Assembly (NCBI RefSeq): GCF_000372725.1
Contig: NW_005196830.1
Location: forward strand, 560,889-624,888
Length of the DNA: 64,000 bases
Origin: Emiliania huxleyi CCMP1516
Lineage: Eukaryota; Haptophyta; Isochrysidales; Noelaerhabdaceae
Direction of reading: 5' to 3'
Positions 43,580 to 53,969 of this stretch are shown piece after piece. How positions within the stretch are numbered: position 1 is the first letter of the stretch; each line of letters opens with the position of its first letter. A model generated the notes under the pieces. That model saw nothing but the letters and a program-made list of their open reading frames with translations, had not been told where the DNA came from and searched no databases. The position numbers and the translations under genes are program-made.

Positions 43580-46500
43580 TCACAAACATCTCGCTAGTTG
43601 TCGGCTTGCGTCGCGACACATGCTACGCACAGCCACATTCGGAAGGAGGTGCGTGTGCTCGAGCATCGTGCCGCTTTTCGGGTCGGTGCGCTTGCCCTTC
43701 GCAATCCACTTTTCGATCGCAGCACGCTCTGCAGGGGAGCTGGGTGGGGTGAGAGGCGGCAGCATTTACGGGGAGGGCATGCAAAGCGAAGGCGTCCGTG
43801 GCACACCGTACGTCTGCCCCGCAGCGTTGATCACCGGGTCCTCCATGAGCTCGCCTACTCGCACGTGGGACTGTGACACGCCGTTCGCAGCGGCTCTCGA
43901 TGGCCGGGATGGTCTCGCCGGTGATGGGACACAGCAGGTCGGGTAGGACCTCGAACTCCGCGGCCTCCGTCGTGCTGGGTCTGGGAGCATCTGACCCGCC
44001 CGCAGAGACGGGGGCAGCGGCCGAAGAGACTGGCTCAGGTTGTGGCAGCTGCTGGGTGGTGGTTGAGGGAGCGCCACCCCGCCTCGGCCCGGCAGTTTCA
44101 TGGGAATCAGACGCGTGCCGCTGCACGCGGTGCCGGTCAGTCGCCGCGGGAGCCCAAGTAGACAGGTCGCCGGGCAGCAGGCCATCGACATGTCTGGTGG
44201 TCTCGGCAGCGACACCGCGCGTACGTTCCGCTGCGCCGGGTTGTCTCCCCCCCGGGGGGTCTCTGTCTGCAACGGCCGCGGAAGACGCGGGGGGGGGCGG
44301 TCTCGACCCCTGCTGCAGCGCCTCCTCTCGCTGTATTGCGTCTCTGACATCCTCACTCGCGCCCTGCGCCGTCCCTGCCACACACTGCGCGCCTCCCGCA
44401 TCCTCAGCCGCCGAGAAGGCAGCGCCCTCAGCTATCCATGGCAAGCTCCGTTTGTGCCCGAATCCAGCAATGTTCATGAGAAGATGCGCATAGGGATTGA
44501 GGTGCGCCATCTCTACGCTCAGGGACATTGACAGGCAGCCAGTCAGCCACTGCCATAGCCAGAGCCAGCCAAGGCCACCCACCTCCACTGCCGCTGCGCC
44601 ACACGCACTCGCCAGTAGTATTAGTACCACCGCTATGCGCAAAGCCCTCTGTGCAACCAGATCGCTGGCTGCACACACCACCTTCACTGTAACTGGAGCC
44701 GCCAATGCCGTCAACAAAGGCAAATGTCCGCTCATATACAGGAACACCGCGATCGCCAAAATCTCCCACCATTGATCATGCGAAGACGGAGATAAGAGCA
44801 GCCGCTTCCCGGAAGCCAGCAGGGTTGTGGCACGCTCCCGCACGGTCCACTGTCGCCACCTAGGCCGCCTAGACCGCTTCGGCCGAGCTCTAGCTCTGAC
44901 ACTTCGCCGCAGGTAGGTGCGAACGACATAGTACAGCAGCATAAGGACATCGCAAAGCCCAAAAGCCAACACAGCCCAGTGCCTGCCTCGCTCACGGTGC
45001 CACTCCTCGAGGAGCCAGATACACACTGCATGACCCTCTCTCTGGGCCATTTGCAGCGCTGTCTGGCGCGCTGCATTGCGCGCATTTGCGTCTGCGCCCG
45101 CCCGCAGCAGGCGGCGCACGACGGCCGGCCAGTTTGCGTAGGCGGCAAGCATCAACGCGGTTTCCCCCGAGGTCAACTGCTGGTCGACCTTTGCGCCATG
45201 CTGCAGCAGCGCCTCGACCACCTGCTCATGGCCTTTCTTTGCAGCCCCCATCAGCGCGGTGCCACCGTCGCTGTTCTGTAAGTTCGCATCGGATCCTCGC
45301 GCTGGCAACAACTCGACCAACCGCCTGTGCCCAAGGCCTGCGGCAACCATGAGTAGCGTGATGCCGCTCACTCCTTTCATGTCGAACGTCGCATCGACGT
45401 GCCCGCCACCGTCGAGCCATGCCAACACCAGTTTATCGTCGCCTCGACGAGCCGCTGCAAAAATCTCGCGTGGAACCACTAGCGACTGCTCGAGAGCCGT
45501 GACGCACTCACCGCAGCCCTGCTCCCTGGCGAGCTGCAGCGCCTGCTTGCCGTTGGCAGCCGAACTGTCGGTGCCCGACCGCATCAAACGGCGCAAAATT
45601 TCGGGTTGGTTGTTGAAGACGGCGATGGTCAACGCGTTTATGCCCCCGCTGCCCTGCCGATCGATGCTCGCGCCGTTCCGCAGCAGTATGTCGATCAACG
45701 GCTCGTGGCCTTGGCTGACAGCGTGCATCAGCGCGGTGTGGCCCTTGTTTCCCTTATGGCTGGTATCCGCGCCGTGCCGCAGCAGCACCTCGGCAACCTT
45801 CTCTTGGCCGTGGAAGGCACAATACATCAGCGCAGTGGCGCCGTCGCGCTCCGGCAAGTTGACACTCGCGCCATGTTTCAGCAACGTCTCGGCAACCATC
45901 TCGTGGCCCTGCGTGGCAGCGTACATCAGTGCCGTTGAGCCGTTGCTGTCCCGCCGGTTGACATCCGCGCCACGCATCACCAGTCCGTCGACACATCGAT
46001 CAAGTCCATTGATGGCGGCGATCATCATCGCGCTCCAGCCTTCGTCGGTTGTCTGATCCACATCCTCGACGCGCTGCAGCAGCAAGCTGAACACCCGCTC
46101 ATGGCCGCAGAGGATGGCGCTCATCAGCATCGTTATCCCTTTCGGCAACATCGTTATCCCTTTCTCGCCACGCATCGGTATCCGTTTCTCGCCGCTCCCC
46201 GTGAAAACCACGTCGAGCTGCCCGCCGCCATCGATGTACGCCAGCACCGCCTCCTCGTCACATGCATCTAACGCCCTCGTGATCTCCTCGAGATCCACCC
46301 ACACACGCTCGGCCTCGCCCGGAGGCAACACGCTCGGGTCGAACGGTGTACCTGCGTCCTTGCCTGCTGCGTGCGTCACCTGGAACTTCTCAAGCCCTGC
46401 GCGCTCCATCTGGAACTTCTCAAGCATCCTGATGCACGCGGTGTGGCCCTTCTCCCTGGCACACTGCAACGCTGTCCGGCCCGTTACAGTGCGAGCCCTT

Positions 46501-47413
46501 GCGTCTGCGCCCGCTCGCAGCAACCGGATCACGATTGTTGGGCGGTTGTATAAGGCGGCAAGAATCAGCGCGGTGTCGCCGTTGCTGTTTTGCAGGTTGA
46601 TGTCTGCTCCGTGCCGCAATAACCCAGCGACCACACGCCCGTACCCATGGCGTGCTGCGCTCATCAGCGCAGTGGTACCGCTGCCGCCACTCTGGTGGTC
46701 GACTTTCGCGCCATGCGCCAGCGCGGTGGCGTTGTCTTGCAGGTTTACCTCCGCGCCGTGCTCCAGCAGCATCTCTACCACCCGCTCGTTGCCGTTGTAG
46801 GCAGCGATCATTAGTGCGGTGTCGCCCTTGCTGTCCTGCAGGTTGGCATCGACGCCGTGCTGCAGCAGCAACTCTGCCACCTGATCGAAGCCTTCCTGGC
46901 CGGCGGCCATCAGCGCGGTGCTGCCGAAGCTGTTTTGCAAGTTAGCCTCCGCGCCGTGCCAAAGCAGCACCTCTACAACCTTCTCGTGGCCTCTGATGGC
47001 AGCGTGCATCAGCGTGCTGTCGCCATGCTGTTCTGCAGGTTGGCCTCAGCGCCGTGCCGAAGCAGCAGGTCGACCACCCCCTCATCGCCTTTGTTAGCGG
47101 CGGCCATTAGCGCGGTGATGCTGTCACTCTGCGCGTCTATCTCAGCGCCGTGCCGAAGCAGGAAGTCGTCCACCCGACCATGGCCGTCGTGGGCGGCGCT
47201 TAGCAGAACTTCTTCTCGCGCCCATTCTCTGCCAGGCATGCCGCTCACATTGCCGACCTCGTCCCGACCCTGCCCGCCACCGTCAAGCCACGCAGGCACA
47301 AGCTTTTCGTCACCTTTCGCCCCTGCCAACCTGATCTCTTCTCGAGCTGCCCCGTTGCCCGCGCTGCCATGAGCGCTCTCGAGCAGTGCTCCGAGTAGAA
47401 AGGCCACATGCAT
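43580..47413 (-). CDS. ankyrin-repeat / membrane / U-box E3 ubiquitin ligase
   Basis: ATG at 47413. Three ankyrin arrays follow one another. Each opens with a (I/F)xxAxxxGDxxxVxAWLDGGG-type leader (near 47345, 46285 and 45465) and ends in a TALQ-A-E-GH-CI repeat. Then come hydrophobic segments (WAVLAFGLCDVLMLLYYVV, ILAIAVFLYMSGHLPLLTAL and ALRIAVVLILLASACGAAAV), a low-complexity linker and a U-box split by two introns. LLCPITG is joined over 43918-43855 (GC donor) to ELMEDPVINAAGQTY, then over 43806-43729 to ERAAIEKWIAKGKRTDPKSG and LLPNVAVRSM, ending at 43580. The U-box recruits E2 enzymes and the ANK arrays presumably bind substrate, at a membrane. A one-base deletion near 47025 breaks the frame within array 1. 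Confidence 0.85.
43855..43918 (-). other. 64-nt GC-AG intron inside the U-box
   Basis: The intron starts GCGAGACCAT and the next exon GCGAGCTCAT. Removing it restores CPITGELMEDPVI, the canonical U-box core. The adjacent intron 43806-43729 is GT-AG. Confidence 0.9.
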
Positions 47414-47693
47414 GGCCGGCTAAGACCAACTTCACATCCAATTGTACCCCATCTTTCTTACCTGGATTACTTGTTCGGAAAATTCTTACGAACAAAAATG
47501 GGAGGGGGGGGGGCTCGGGAGTCGGACGACATCACTTGCATCGCCTCTTCCGCGTGCCGGCTCTTCCCGTCGGGCCCCTCGTCTTTTCTTGTTCAATGTT
47601 TTTCTGATTTCTCCTGCTAGTATCGATTTCGTTTTTCGATATATGCACATGCAGTAGAAGTGGGGTAGACTCTAGTAGGGGTGTCAGGTCCGC

Positions 47694-49929
47694 TCACCAC
47701 ATGAAGCTGTCCGAATCCATCGGGTCGCGGGGCTCCAGCGGCGGCGCGGCGGCGGCCTTGGCGGCCGCCATCGCCGAGGCCTTGGCAGCGGCGTGCGCCT
47801 CGGCCTCCTTGGCCGACCAGTGCGTCGCCGGCGGCGCGATGTCGACCCCGTGCGCCTCGGTCCACGCCTCGTACCCGCGCGGCGTCTGGCCAAAGGGGTG
47901 CACCACTGGCGGCGGAAGTTCCTATGGGAAGGTTCCGAGAAGCCTCCGGCCAAGCCTCCCCACACACCTCCGGCGCCACCGGCCGGCGGAAGCTCCTCGT
48001 CGATCTGGTGCAGCAGCGGCGTGAAGATGCGCCACGCCTAGCAGACAGATGGAGGGGATGATCAATGGCTGGTTTTCCGAGTATTCTAGTATGATCCAAC
48101 TGTGAGTCGGACTCGCCTCTGTCAGCTCCGCCGCGCTGACCGAGAGCGCCTGGTCGCCGCGCGCGGCGTTGAGCAGCATCCGCTCGTAGGCGTCGGGCGC
48201 GACAAAGGGGGAGCCGTCTCCGAACTGCGTCGCGTACCGAAGCCCCATCGCCACGGGCGTGCGGCGCTCCTACCCGAGATTCCCCGAGATTCTCCGAGGT
48301 TCCTCGAGAGTACCCATGCGAGCCACGGGCGTGCGGCGCTCCTCGCGCCCGACGCCGGCGCAGAGGCCGGGCGTCTTCGCGACGGCGACGACGTAGATGG
48401 CCTCGTCGGGCTGCACGCGCATCACCAGCTCGTTGGCGGAGTCGACGCCAAGCAGGGCGTTGTACGGCTTTGGCCGAAAGCGAACGCGCACCTCGCAGAG
48501 CCGCTCGTCGAGGCCCTTCCCTGCCGAGAGGAGGAAGGGGACGCCTCGCCACCGGTCCGAGTCGATGGAGAGCACGCAGGCGGCGAAGGTGGGGCAGCGG
48601 GAGCGCGGGTCGACGGTCGGGTCGTCGAGGTAGCCCTTCCTCCCGCCGTCCTCCGAGGGCCCGTACTGCGCGAGGAAGGCGTCGCCGCGGCGGAGGTCGA
48701 GCGTGCGAACCGACTTGAGCAGCGACACCTTGGCGGCGAGGATGGCGGCGGCGGACATGTCCTCTGGCGGCTCCATGGTCAGGAAGAGCAGGGCCTGCAG
48801 CAGGTCGGGTGATCTCGGGTGATCTCGGGCAATCACGGGTGAGCTCGGGTGAGCTCGGGTGAGCTCGGGTAATCTCGCGGGCCTGCAGCAGGTGGTTCTG
48901 GATCACGTCGCGGACGATGCCGACGCCGTCGAAGTAGCCTCCGCGCCCCTGCGTGCCGAGGTCCTCCTTGAAGGTGACCTGCACCGCCTCGATGTGCTCC
49001 GCCGACCAGAGAGGCTCGAAGAGCGAGTTTGCCCACCGGAGCGAAGAAATGTTGAGCAGGATCTCCTTGCCGAGGTAGTGGTCGATCCTATGGGACACGT
49101 CTCGGACATGTCGTGGACGTGTCCTGGACAGGGCTCGAGCAAGGTAGTGGCCGATCCGGTAGAGCTGCGTCTCGTCGAAGTGGCGCGCCGTGAGCGAGTT
49201 GAGCTCCTCGAACGAGGCGGAGTCGCGGCCGAACGGCTTCTCGATCAGCAGCCGCGTGAAGCCGCCCGCCGCCGCCCTGCCGTGCGCCGACACCATCTCT
49301 GCGACCGCGCCAAACACGGCCGGAGGCACTGAGAGGAAGAAGAGCCGGTTGCCGCAAGGGCCCGTGGGGTGGCGCTCCTCGTAGCGTCGCACCTCCTCGT
49401 CGGCGAGCCTCGCGTGCGAGCGCGCGTCCGCGTACCCGCCCTCGAGGCAGTGGTAGCGGACAAGCCGGAGGAAGCAGTCGCGGGGCCATGCGGGGTCATC
49501 GCGCACATTGACGCACTGCTTGGCGAGGAAGGCGTCGGGGTCCTGCGGCGATCGGCCGCAGCCGACGATGGACGTCCAGCGCGGGATGTGCTCCTGCAAC
49601 ATGAGCTCGTACAGCGCAGGGAACAGCTTCTTGCGAGCGAGGTCTCCGGTCGCCCCGAAGATGACGACCGTTAGCGGCATCGAGAAGAGGGTGGCGCGAT
49701 CCGTCTTGCCGTTGGCGTCAGAGGCGGCGGAGGAGGCGGTGCAGACAGAGGAGGAGCTCTCGGAGGTGACTGGAGGAGGTGAATCGAAATTGAGCGAGCG
49801 CCATGACTCAGAGGGCGGGCGAAGCTTGCGATGTTGTCGGTCTCCTGATTCGGTGAGCGGGCTTGATGTTTGGAGCGTCACTTGACCGACGCTCAAAAGA
49901 GGAGGAGTGGGCGACGACGCGTCGCACAT
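47694..49929 (-). CDS. zwf: glucose-6-phosphate 1-dehydrogenase
   Basis: ATG candidates are 49929 (MCDASSPTPPLL, with a Ser-rich N-terminal extension) and 49680 (MPLTVVIFGATGDLARKKLF). Visible motifs are the dinucleotide loop GATGDLARKK, EKPFGRDSASFEELN, the catalytic RIDHYLGKE, EAVQVTFKEDLGTQGRGGYFD, GIVRDVIQNHLLQ, PDAYERMLLNAARGDQ, AWRIFTPLLHQID and a WSAKEAE tail ending DSDSFMW. It oxidises glucose-6-phosphate with NADP+ in the oxidative pentose phosphate pathway. Introns (5' to 3' on the minus strand): 49156-49088, 48883-48795, 48341-48270, 48116-48038 and 47995-47922. The first, third and fifth appear to use GA donors, because only that junction restores conserved residues. All conserved motifs are present. 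No plastid leader is clear, so a cytosolic form is likely. Confidence 0.93.
48270..48341 (-). other. 72-nt intron with exact 20-nt edge duplication, apparent GA donor
   Basis: GAGCGCCGCACGCCCGTGGC occurs at 48341-48322 and again at 48269-48250 (minus strand). The second copy continues into the conserved MGLRYATQF exon. The interior is TCTCGGGGAA 10-mers ending GGGTAG. A GT donor upstream (GTCGGGCGCG) is an alternative. Confidence 0.75.
48795..48883 (-). other. 89-nt GC-AG intron with CTGCTGCAGGCCC at both ends
   Basis: CCTGCTGCAG|GCCC occurs at donor and acceptor, so both the exon end and the intron start are duplicated. The core is GAGCTCACCC and GATTGCCCGA 10-mers. Splicing gives IQNHLLQALLFLTMEPP, as in other G6PDs. 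Confidence 0.92.
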
Positions 49930-50029
49930 TCGTATGGCCCCAGCAGGGGCGGCACCCCGATACAACTGCCTGAGAGGCTTTGGCGGCACTCGCTCTCTAA
50001 GTTCTTTTGTCAAGATCCGGTGGCGGGTG

Positions 50030-50340
50030 GGGCTGCCGACTGGGCGAGGGCCGGGCGAGGCGGCGGGCGAGGCGGCGGTGCGGCGGGCGGCGGGCGGCTT
50101 GCGTCGTGGGTGCGCGTGGGGGAGGCGGCGCGGGTGGCAGGCGCAGGCGCGGGTGGGGCTTGGGCGGGGGGCGAAGCCGGGAGCGGCTCGCGGGTTGGTC
50201 CGGTGGGGGGGGCGGGGCGGGGCGGGGCGGGGTGGATCGGGTCGGGGCGGGGCGGGGCGGGGTTGCTCGGGTCGGGGTGGGGCGGGGTTGTGGGGTGGGG
50301 TGGGGATGTCGGGTTGGGGAGTGGGTGGGCGCCGGAGTGG
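50030..50340. promoter_or_regulatory. G-run-rich region upstream of G6PD (quadruplex-prone)
   Basis: On the + strand, runs of GGGG separated by one to a few nt (GGGGCGGGGCGGGGTGG and similar) continue from about 50205 to 50325. The block lies 100-400 bp upstream of the G6PD ATG at 49929. It might form quadruplexes or bind GC-box factors. The inference is from composition only. Confidence 0.35.
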
Positions 50341-50698
50341 GAGTGGTGTGACTGCTCCTGTGGTGCGGGCGACGGCTTCTGAGGAAGCCGTCGCCCGCGC
50401 CTCACCTGTCGCGTGAATCGTGTCGTGCGACCGCCTTTTGTTGAAAAATTCTTTTGTCAAGTCCTCCAAGTGAAGACCTTTTTTGAAGTCAACCCCTGCC
50501 TAGACGAGTACAGCTAAAGAGTACCCGGGGCTCCCCATGCGGAGAACCCGGGGCTCCTCCGTGTGGGGGGCAGTGAACATCTTTAGCTTGTGAGCCAGCA
50601 AAAGGGTTGCTTGTATTCATGGTTAGGCACCCTCGCCTGGTCGCTCGAACGGCCGGGCGTAGTAGAATGTTGTCAGGCCACGAATAGGAACCCTGAGT

Positions 50699-52048
50699 AT
50701 GCGCCTCGCGCTGCCGGCTCTCCTATGGCACGTGTTCGTGCTGGTTTGTGCCGACGACGCGGCCAGCGAGGCGGCCCGCACTGGCCCCGACCGCTCTGAC
50801 AAGCCAGATGTTGAGGCTCGCGTGGCAATGATCGAATCTGACGCCGACTACCTCAAAACCCTCGGCGCGGATGCACTCAACACTTCATTTGCCACACGTC
50901 TCCAGCAGGCGGGCTTCAAGATCGTCTCGTTGGGGATGGCGTTGCAGCGGCTGCACCAGATGAATGGTCTGACGCAGGCTGGTCGGCATCCAGAGGTGGC
51001 AAAGGAGGCTCCCGAACCTTGGAACCACGCTCCTTCACGGCAGCAGATTGACGCAGCCCCGAGACTGAGGCCAGGTGACGTTTCAAACCGCGGGCGAATC
51101 AACGTTGGAGAGGGTGTAGCCGCAAAGCATAAGATTGTTCGTGTCCGGGAGCTTCATCCAGGTTTGGTAGAGATTCACGAAGCGCACAACAGGATGCGTG
51201 AGACGAGGGAGATCGGGTTGTCAACCGGGTGGTCCTGCCAGCTGCTCAAGGCGACGCTGGAGCACGTGTACATCCCCGGCCGGGTGCTCACTCTTGATGA
51301 CCTGATTCCGTTCAGTCACAGGCTCGTCAATTTCGTGTCGGGAGGGTTCAACCACCCTCACTGGGATCCCCAGTGGGCGCAATGGCCGGACATGGGCGGC
51401 TACCAAACGTGGTACCTTCTCAGAGCAGCAAACCGCACCCAGAGCGCGTCACCGTCGGTCGGTAACCTTATACTGGTCGAGAAGCACCCTGAGTACACCA
51501 ACCCACCCATGCAGTACACCTTCGAAGATGGTAGATGGAGCGCGGGGTTTGCATCGCCTGGTCTGGCCGAGCATTTCGACGAGCTGAAGCGGACAGGGCA
51601 CACGGAGGCTGACGAGGAGGGCGCACTTGCTGGAATCGCTCGTGGGGCAGAGCCGCAGGTCAGCAGCCTGAGGCTGCGCTATGTCGACGCCGCGGAGGGC
51701 GATTGCCTGATTATGGGTAAACGTCATCTTCACCTGAGTGACCCCCGCGCACCGTTCGCTAACCGTGCAGCAGCTCGGGTGGCTGCCGTGATGCGAGTGG
51801 TCATCCGTAACAAGGACGGCACTATCAACGTCGCCAGGGGTCTCCATGGAAGCAATGACTCCCGGACCGTCTACCAGGGTCTCGTTCCTCTGGCAGTGGA
51901 CAGCCTTCGCTTGCCACTCATCACGCGTAGCGACGGCTCCATCGCTGTTAACATTTCACGCCACGAAGATGTGGTTGCATTCCGGAAGCTGTATCATCGC
52001 CGTCGGGGGTGGACTGCCGCCTATGACGGCTTGGATCATTGTCAGTAG
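50699..52048 (+). CDS. secreted protein of unknown function
   Basis: ATG at 50699 with a signal peptide (MRLALPALLWHVFVLVCADD). The 449-codon frame is uninterrupted. Visible landmarks: DYLKTLGADALNTSFATRLQ, WSCQLLKATLEHVYIPGRVL, FNHPHWDPQWAQWPDMGGYQ then TWYLLRAANRT, GNLILVEKHPEYTNPPMQYTF, YVDAAEGDCLIMGKRHLHLSD and a C-terminal RGWTAAYDGLDH. The HPHWD segment and the late H-L-H-L-S-D could be metal ligands of a cupin or dioxygenase-type fold, but I cannot name a family. Codon use is less GC-extreme than in neighbours. Confidence 0.6.
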   Translation: MRLALPALLWHVFVLVCADDAASEAARTGPDRSDKPDVEARVAMIESDADYLKTLGADALNTSFATRLQQAGFKIVSLGMALQRLHQMNGLTQAGRHPEVAKEAPEPWNHAPSRQQIDAAPRLRPGDVSNRGRINVGEGVAAKHKIVRVRELHPGLVEIHEAHNRMRETREIGLSTGWSCQLLKATLEHVYIPGRVLTLDDLIPFSHRLVNFVSGGFNHPHWDPQWAQWPDMGGYQTWYLLRAANRTQSASPSVGNLILVEKHPEYTNPPMQYTFEDGRWSAGFASPGLAEHFDELKRTGHTEADEEGALAGIARGAEPQVSSLRLRYVDAAEGDCLIMGKRHLHLSDPRAPFANRAAARVAAVMRVVIRNKDGTINVARGLHGSNDSRTVYQGLVPLAVDSLRLPLITRSDGSIAVNISRHEDVVAFRKLYHRRRGWTAAYDGLDHCQ

Positions 52049-52246
52049 AACAAAAACTGAATTCAGCGTGCCGTTTTGCTGCGAAACGCATAACCAGGTG
52101 AAAACACGGGCCACCAACCACACCTACGAAAAGGTGAATCCGCTTGCGAGAAGTTATTGCGTTCGCGCGACACCAGCAGACGCGCCGTGACCTGCGCTGC
52201 GACGCGCTGTGTGCTCGTCTTTGACTGGTGCCATCGACTCACGTTA

Positions 52247-53425
52247 ATGTTCGGGGGCGGTGAGCTCACTCTGCGGCCTCTTCTTCCCGACAATACGCTG
52301 GCGCAATGGGACCGGGTCTCAGCCTCCTGCCGCCGGGAAGCTTCTGTGGCACTCCCCGTGCCCCGGATGCTCATACCGTTGACGGAGCCGCAAAGTGTGG
52401 ACCCAGTCTTTGGTCTGGTGTACATGGTAAAAGCGGGGAGCGGCACAATGGCCCACCTCGTGTCCAACTTTGCCATAGCGTCGAGATGGCGCGCGTCTAC
52501 TGAAGGCGCAAAGGCGCGAAACAAAAGCGCAAAGTTCGCCCACGAGCGGACACAGCTGTATCGCTCTCAGCTCCGCATTGTTGCGGGGTCCGATACCCTG
52601 AGCATCCTGCACCTCACAGGTCGGCCAGGGCTGGTCATCACCACTCTTCGCGAGCCAGTGGATAGAGCGATATCCCTCTACAACTACAACTGCGTGTGCA
52701 ACATCGAGCACAAGTCGAGGAGCGCCAACTGTACCGACGCGTTCACAGACTACGCGAAGTTGGAGGCGACCACCCTCATCAACACCTTGCTCCGAGTTTC
52801 AGGCGACGAGCGCGAGCGCGGCGGGGGCAGCTTAGCCTTCCAAGCGCAGCGGTGCTTCGAGAGCGCCTCGTCAGAAACCTCGACGGGGCTGGAGAGCCTG
52901 CTCCTCGAGCTGCTGCAGGCGCAGCTGATGGCACCCTGCGTCAGCGTGCTGCCGCTGCACGAGCTGGAGCGCTCTCTCCCGCTGCTCAACGCGCGCTTGC
53001 ATCCTCACAACTTATCGCTGGGAGAGTCCGCGCCCCAAGTCAACAGCTTGGCTACCCACAATTGCTCAGAGCGCTCGAAAAGCTCAGGGCGATGCCAGAA
53101 TTGCCCAACGGAGCGAATGGCCATGCTTCTCAACCCGCGCGACCGCGCGGTGAGGGCTGCCATGCAGAGGCAGGCCGCGGCACAGTCGGTTGTACGCGTC
53201 TCCCATCGGCTCTGGGAATGGTTCGATCGGAGCAAGGAAGATCTCCTGCGCAGGCGCGCTGTGCCTTGTGAGGCCAGCCTGAGGGGGGAGAAGGTATTTC
53301 ATCTTTTGTCCGCGCCACCATCAATCGACCGCTTTCCTGATCGATTGAGCATCCTCCCACCACGAGATGAAATACCCTCGGCGTGGGAGATGGAGATGCG
53401 CAGCGAGGGCGAAGGTGAAATCTGA
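52247..53425 (+). CDS. sulfotransferase-family protein
   Basis: The first in-frame ATG is 52247 (MFGGGELTLRPLLPD). The open frame extends 90 nt further upstream without an ATG, so a 5' exon with a membrane anchor is possible. The PAPS-binding loops are visible: 5'-phosphosulfate loop LVYMVKAGSGTMAHLVSNF and 3'-phosphate loop GLVITTLREPVDRAISLYNY. A Cys pair (NYNCVCNIEH) follows. Later, LESLLLELLQAQLMAPCVSV and a WEWFDRSKEDLL segment are typical of Golgi glycan sulfotransferases. It transfers sulfate from PAPS to a carbohydrate, presumably a surface or scale polysaccharide. The 3' coding end overlaps a strong inverted repeat (53292-53377). Confidence 0.75.
   Translation: MFGGGELTLRPLLPDNTLAQWDRVSASCRREASVALPVPRMLIPLTEPQSVDPVFGLVYMVKAGSGTMAHLVSNFAIASRWRASTEGAKARNKSAKFAHERTQLYRSQLRIVAGSDTLSILHLTGRPGLVITTLREPVDRAISLYNYNCVCNIEHKSRSANCTDAFTDYAKLEATTLINTLLRVSGDERERGGGSLAFQAQRCFESASSETSTGLESLLLELLQAQLMAPCVSVLPLHELERSLPLLNARLHPHNLSLGESAPQVNSLATHNCSERSKSSGRCQNCPTERMAMLLNPRDRAVRAAMQRQAAAQSVVRVSHRLWEWFDRSKEDLLRRRAVPCEASLRGEKVFHLLSAPPSIDRFPDRLSILPPRDEIPSAWEMEMRSEGEGEI
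53292..53377. repeat. 12-bp perfect inverted repeat at the sulfotransferase 3' end
   Basis: GGTATTTCATCT (53292-53303) and AGATGAAATACC (53366-53377) could form a stem with a 62-nt loop that itself contains ATCGA/TCGAT pairs. Confidence 0.7.
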
Positions 53426-53460
53426 GAGCGTTTGCGCTGGGTTTTGCGTTTCTGATTTCT

Positions 53461-53814
53461 TCAAAATCGGGTGGGCATTCGGGACACTATGTCTGTATTG
53501 TGGGAGGGGTGATACTTGCGCCGTGTCCACCACCAAAACGCACTGCGGCACGCGAGGTAGTAGACACAAAGCGAGTCGATGAGGCCGATGCTCGCCAGGA
53601 GCAGCCCGATAACGGCGAATGCTGTGACAAGTTGCGGCATCGGCACTAAATGAGGTGGCGGCCGCGGCGACGGCAGTGGTTGCGACGACTGTGGCGGCAT
53701 CGTCGCATGCGGACTGAGAGGCAGCGGCGGCGGCGCTGGCAGCCCCGTCGGCAGTGCATTTGGTGGGGATTGTGTGGTCCCGAGCATGCCAAAAACAACA
53801 GCGATGGTCACCAT
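53461..53814 (-). CDS. small Pro-rich membrane protein
   Basis: ATG at 53814, then a signal-like start (MVTIAVVFGMLGTTQS). A Pro-rich linker (LPAPPPLPLSPHATMPPQSS) precedes a membrane helix (LVTAFAVIGLLLASIGLIDS) and a short cytosolic tail (FWWWTRRKYHPSHN). The 3' end is convergent with the sulfotransferase gene, about 35 bp away. It could be a fragment of a larger Pro-rich surface protein like the ART-domain protein at 17932-20489. Confidence 0.5.
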   Translation of the reverse strand: MVTIAVVFGMLGTTQSPPNALPTGLPAPPPLPLSPHATMPPQSSQPLPSPRPPPHLVPMPQLVTAFAVIGLLLASIGLIDSLCVYYLACRSAFWWWTRRKYHPSHNTDIVSRMPTRF

Positions 53815-53940
53815 ATCCTAAACGGTGGCGCCAATTCTCAGCGTAAGTGATCCTAGGAGAGGCGTGCACTGACCTCAAAACCGCCGCCGCGCCAGTTTTT
53901 TTTTTAAGGTACTAGCAGGTTGGCTCGCTAGTCGCTCGCC

Positions 53941-53969
53941 GGCCCGCGCAGCACGCGCGGGCCTTTTTT
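53941..53969 (+). terminator. GC hairpin followed by a T tract
   Basis: GGCCCGCGCAGCACGCGCGG plus GCC forms an 8-9 bp perfect stem and is followed at once by TTTTTT. It has the shape of an intrinsic terminator, or of an end-of-transcript hairpin of large DNA viruses. Its role in nuclear DNA is unknown. Confidence 0.35.
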
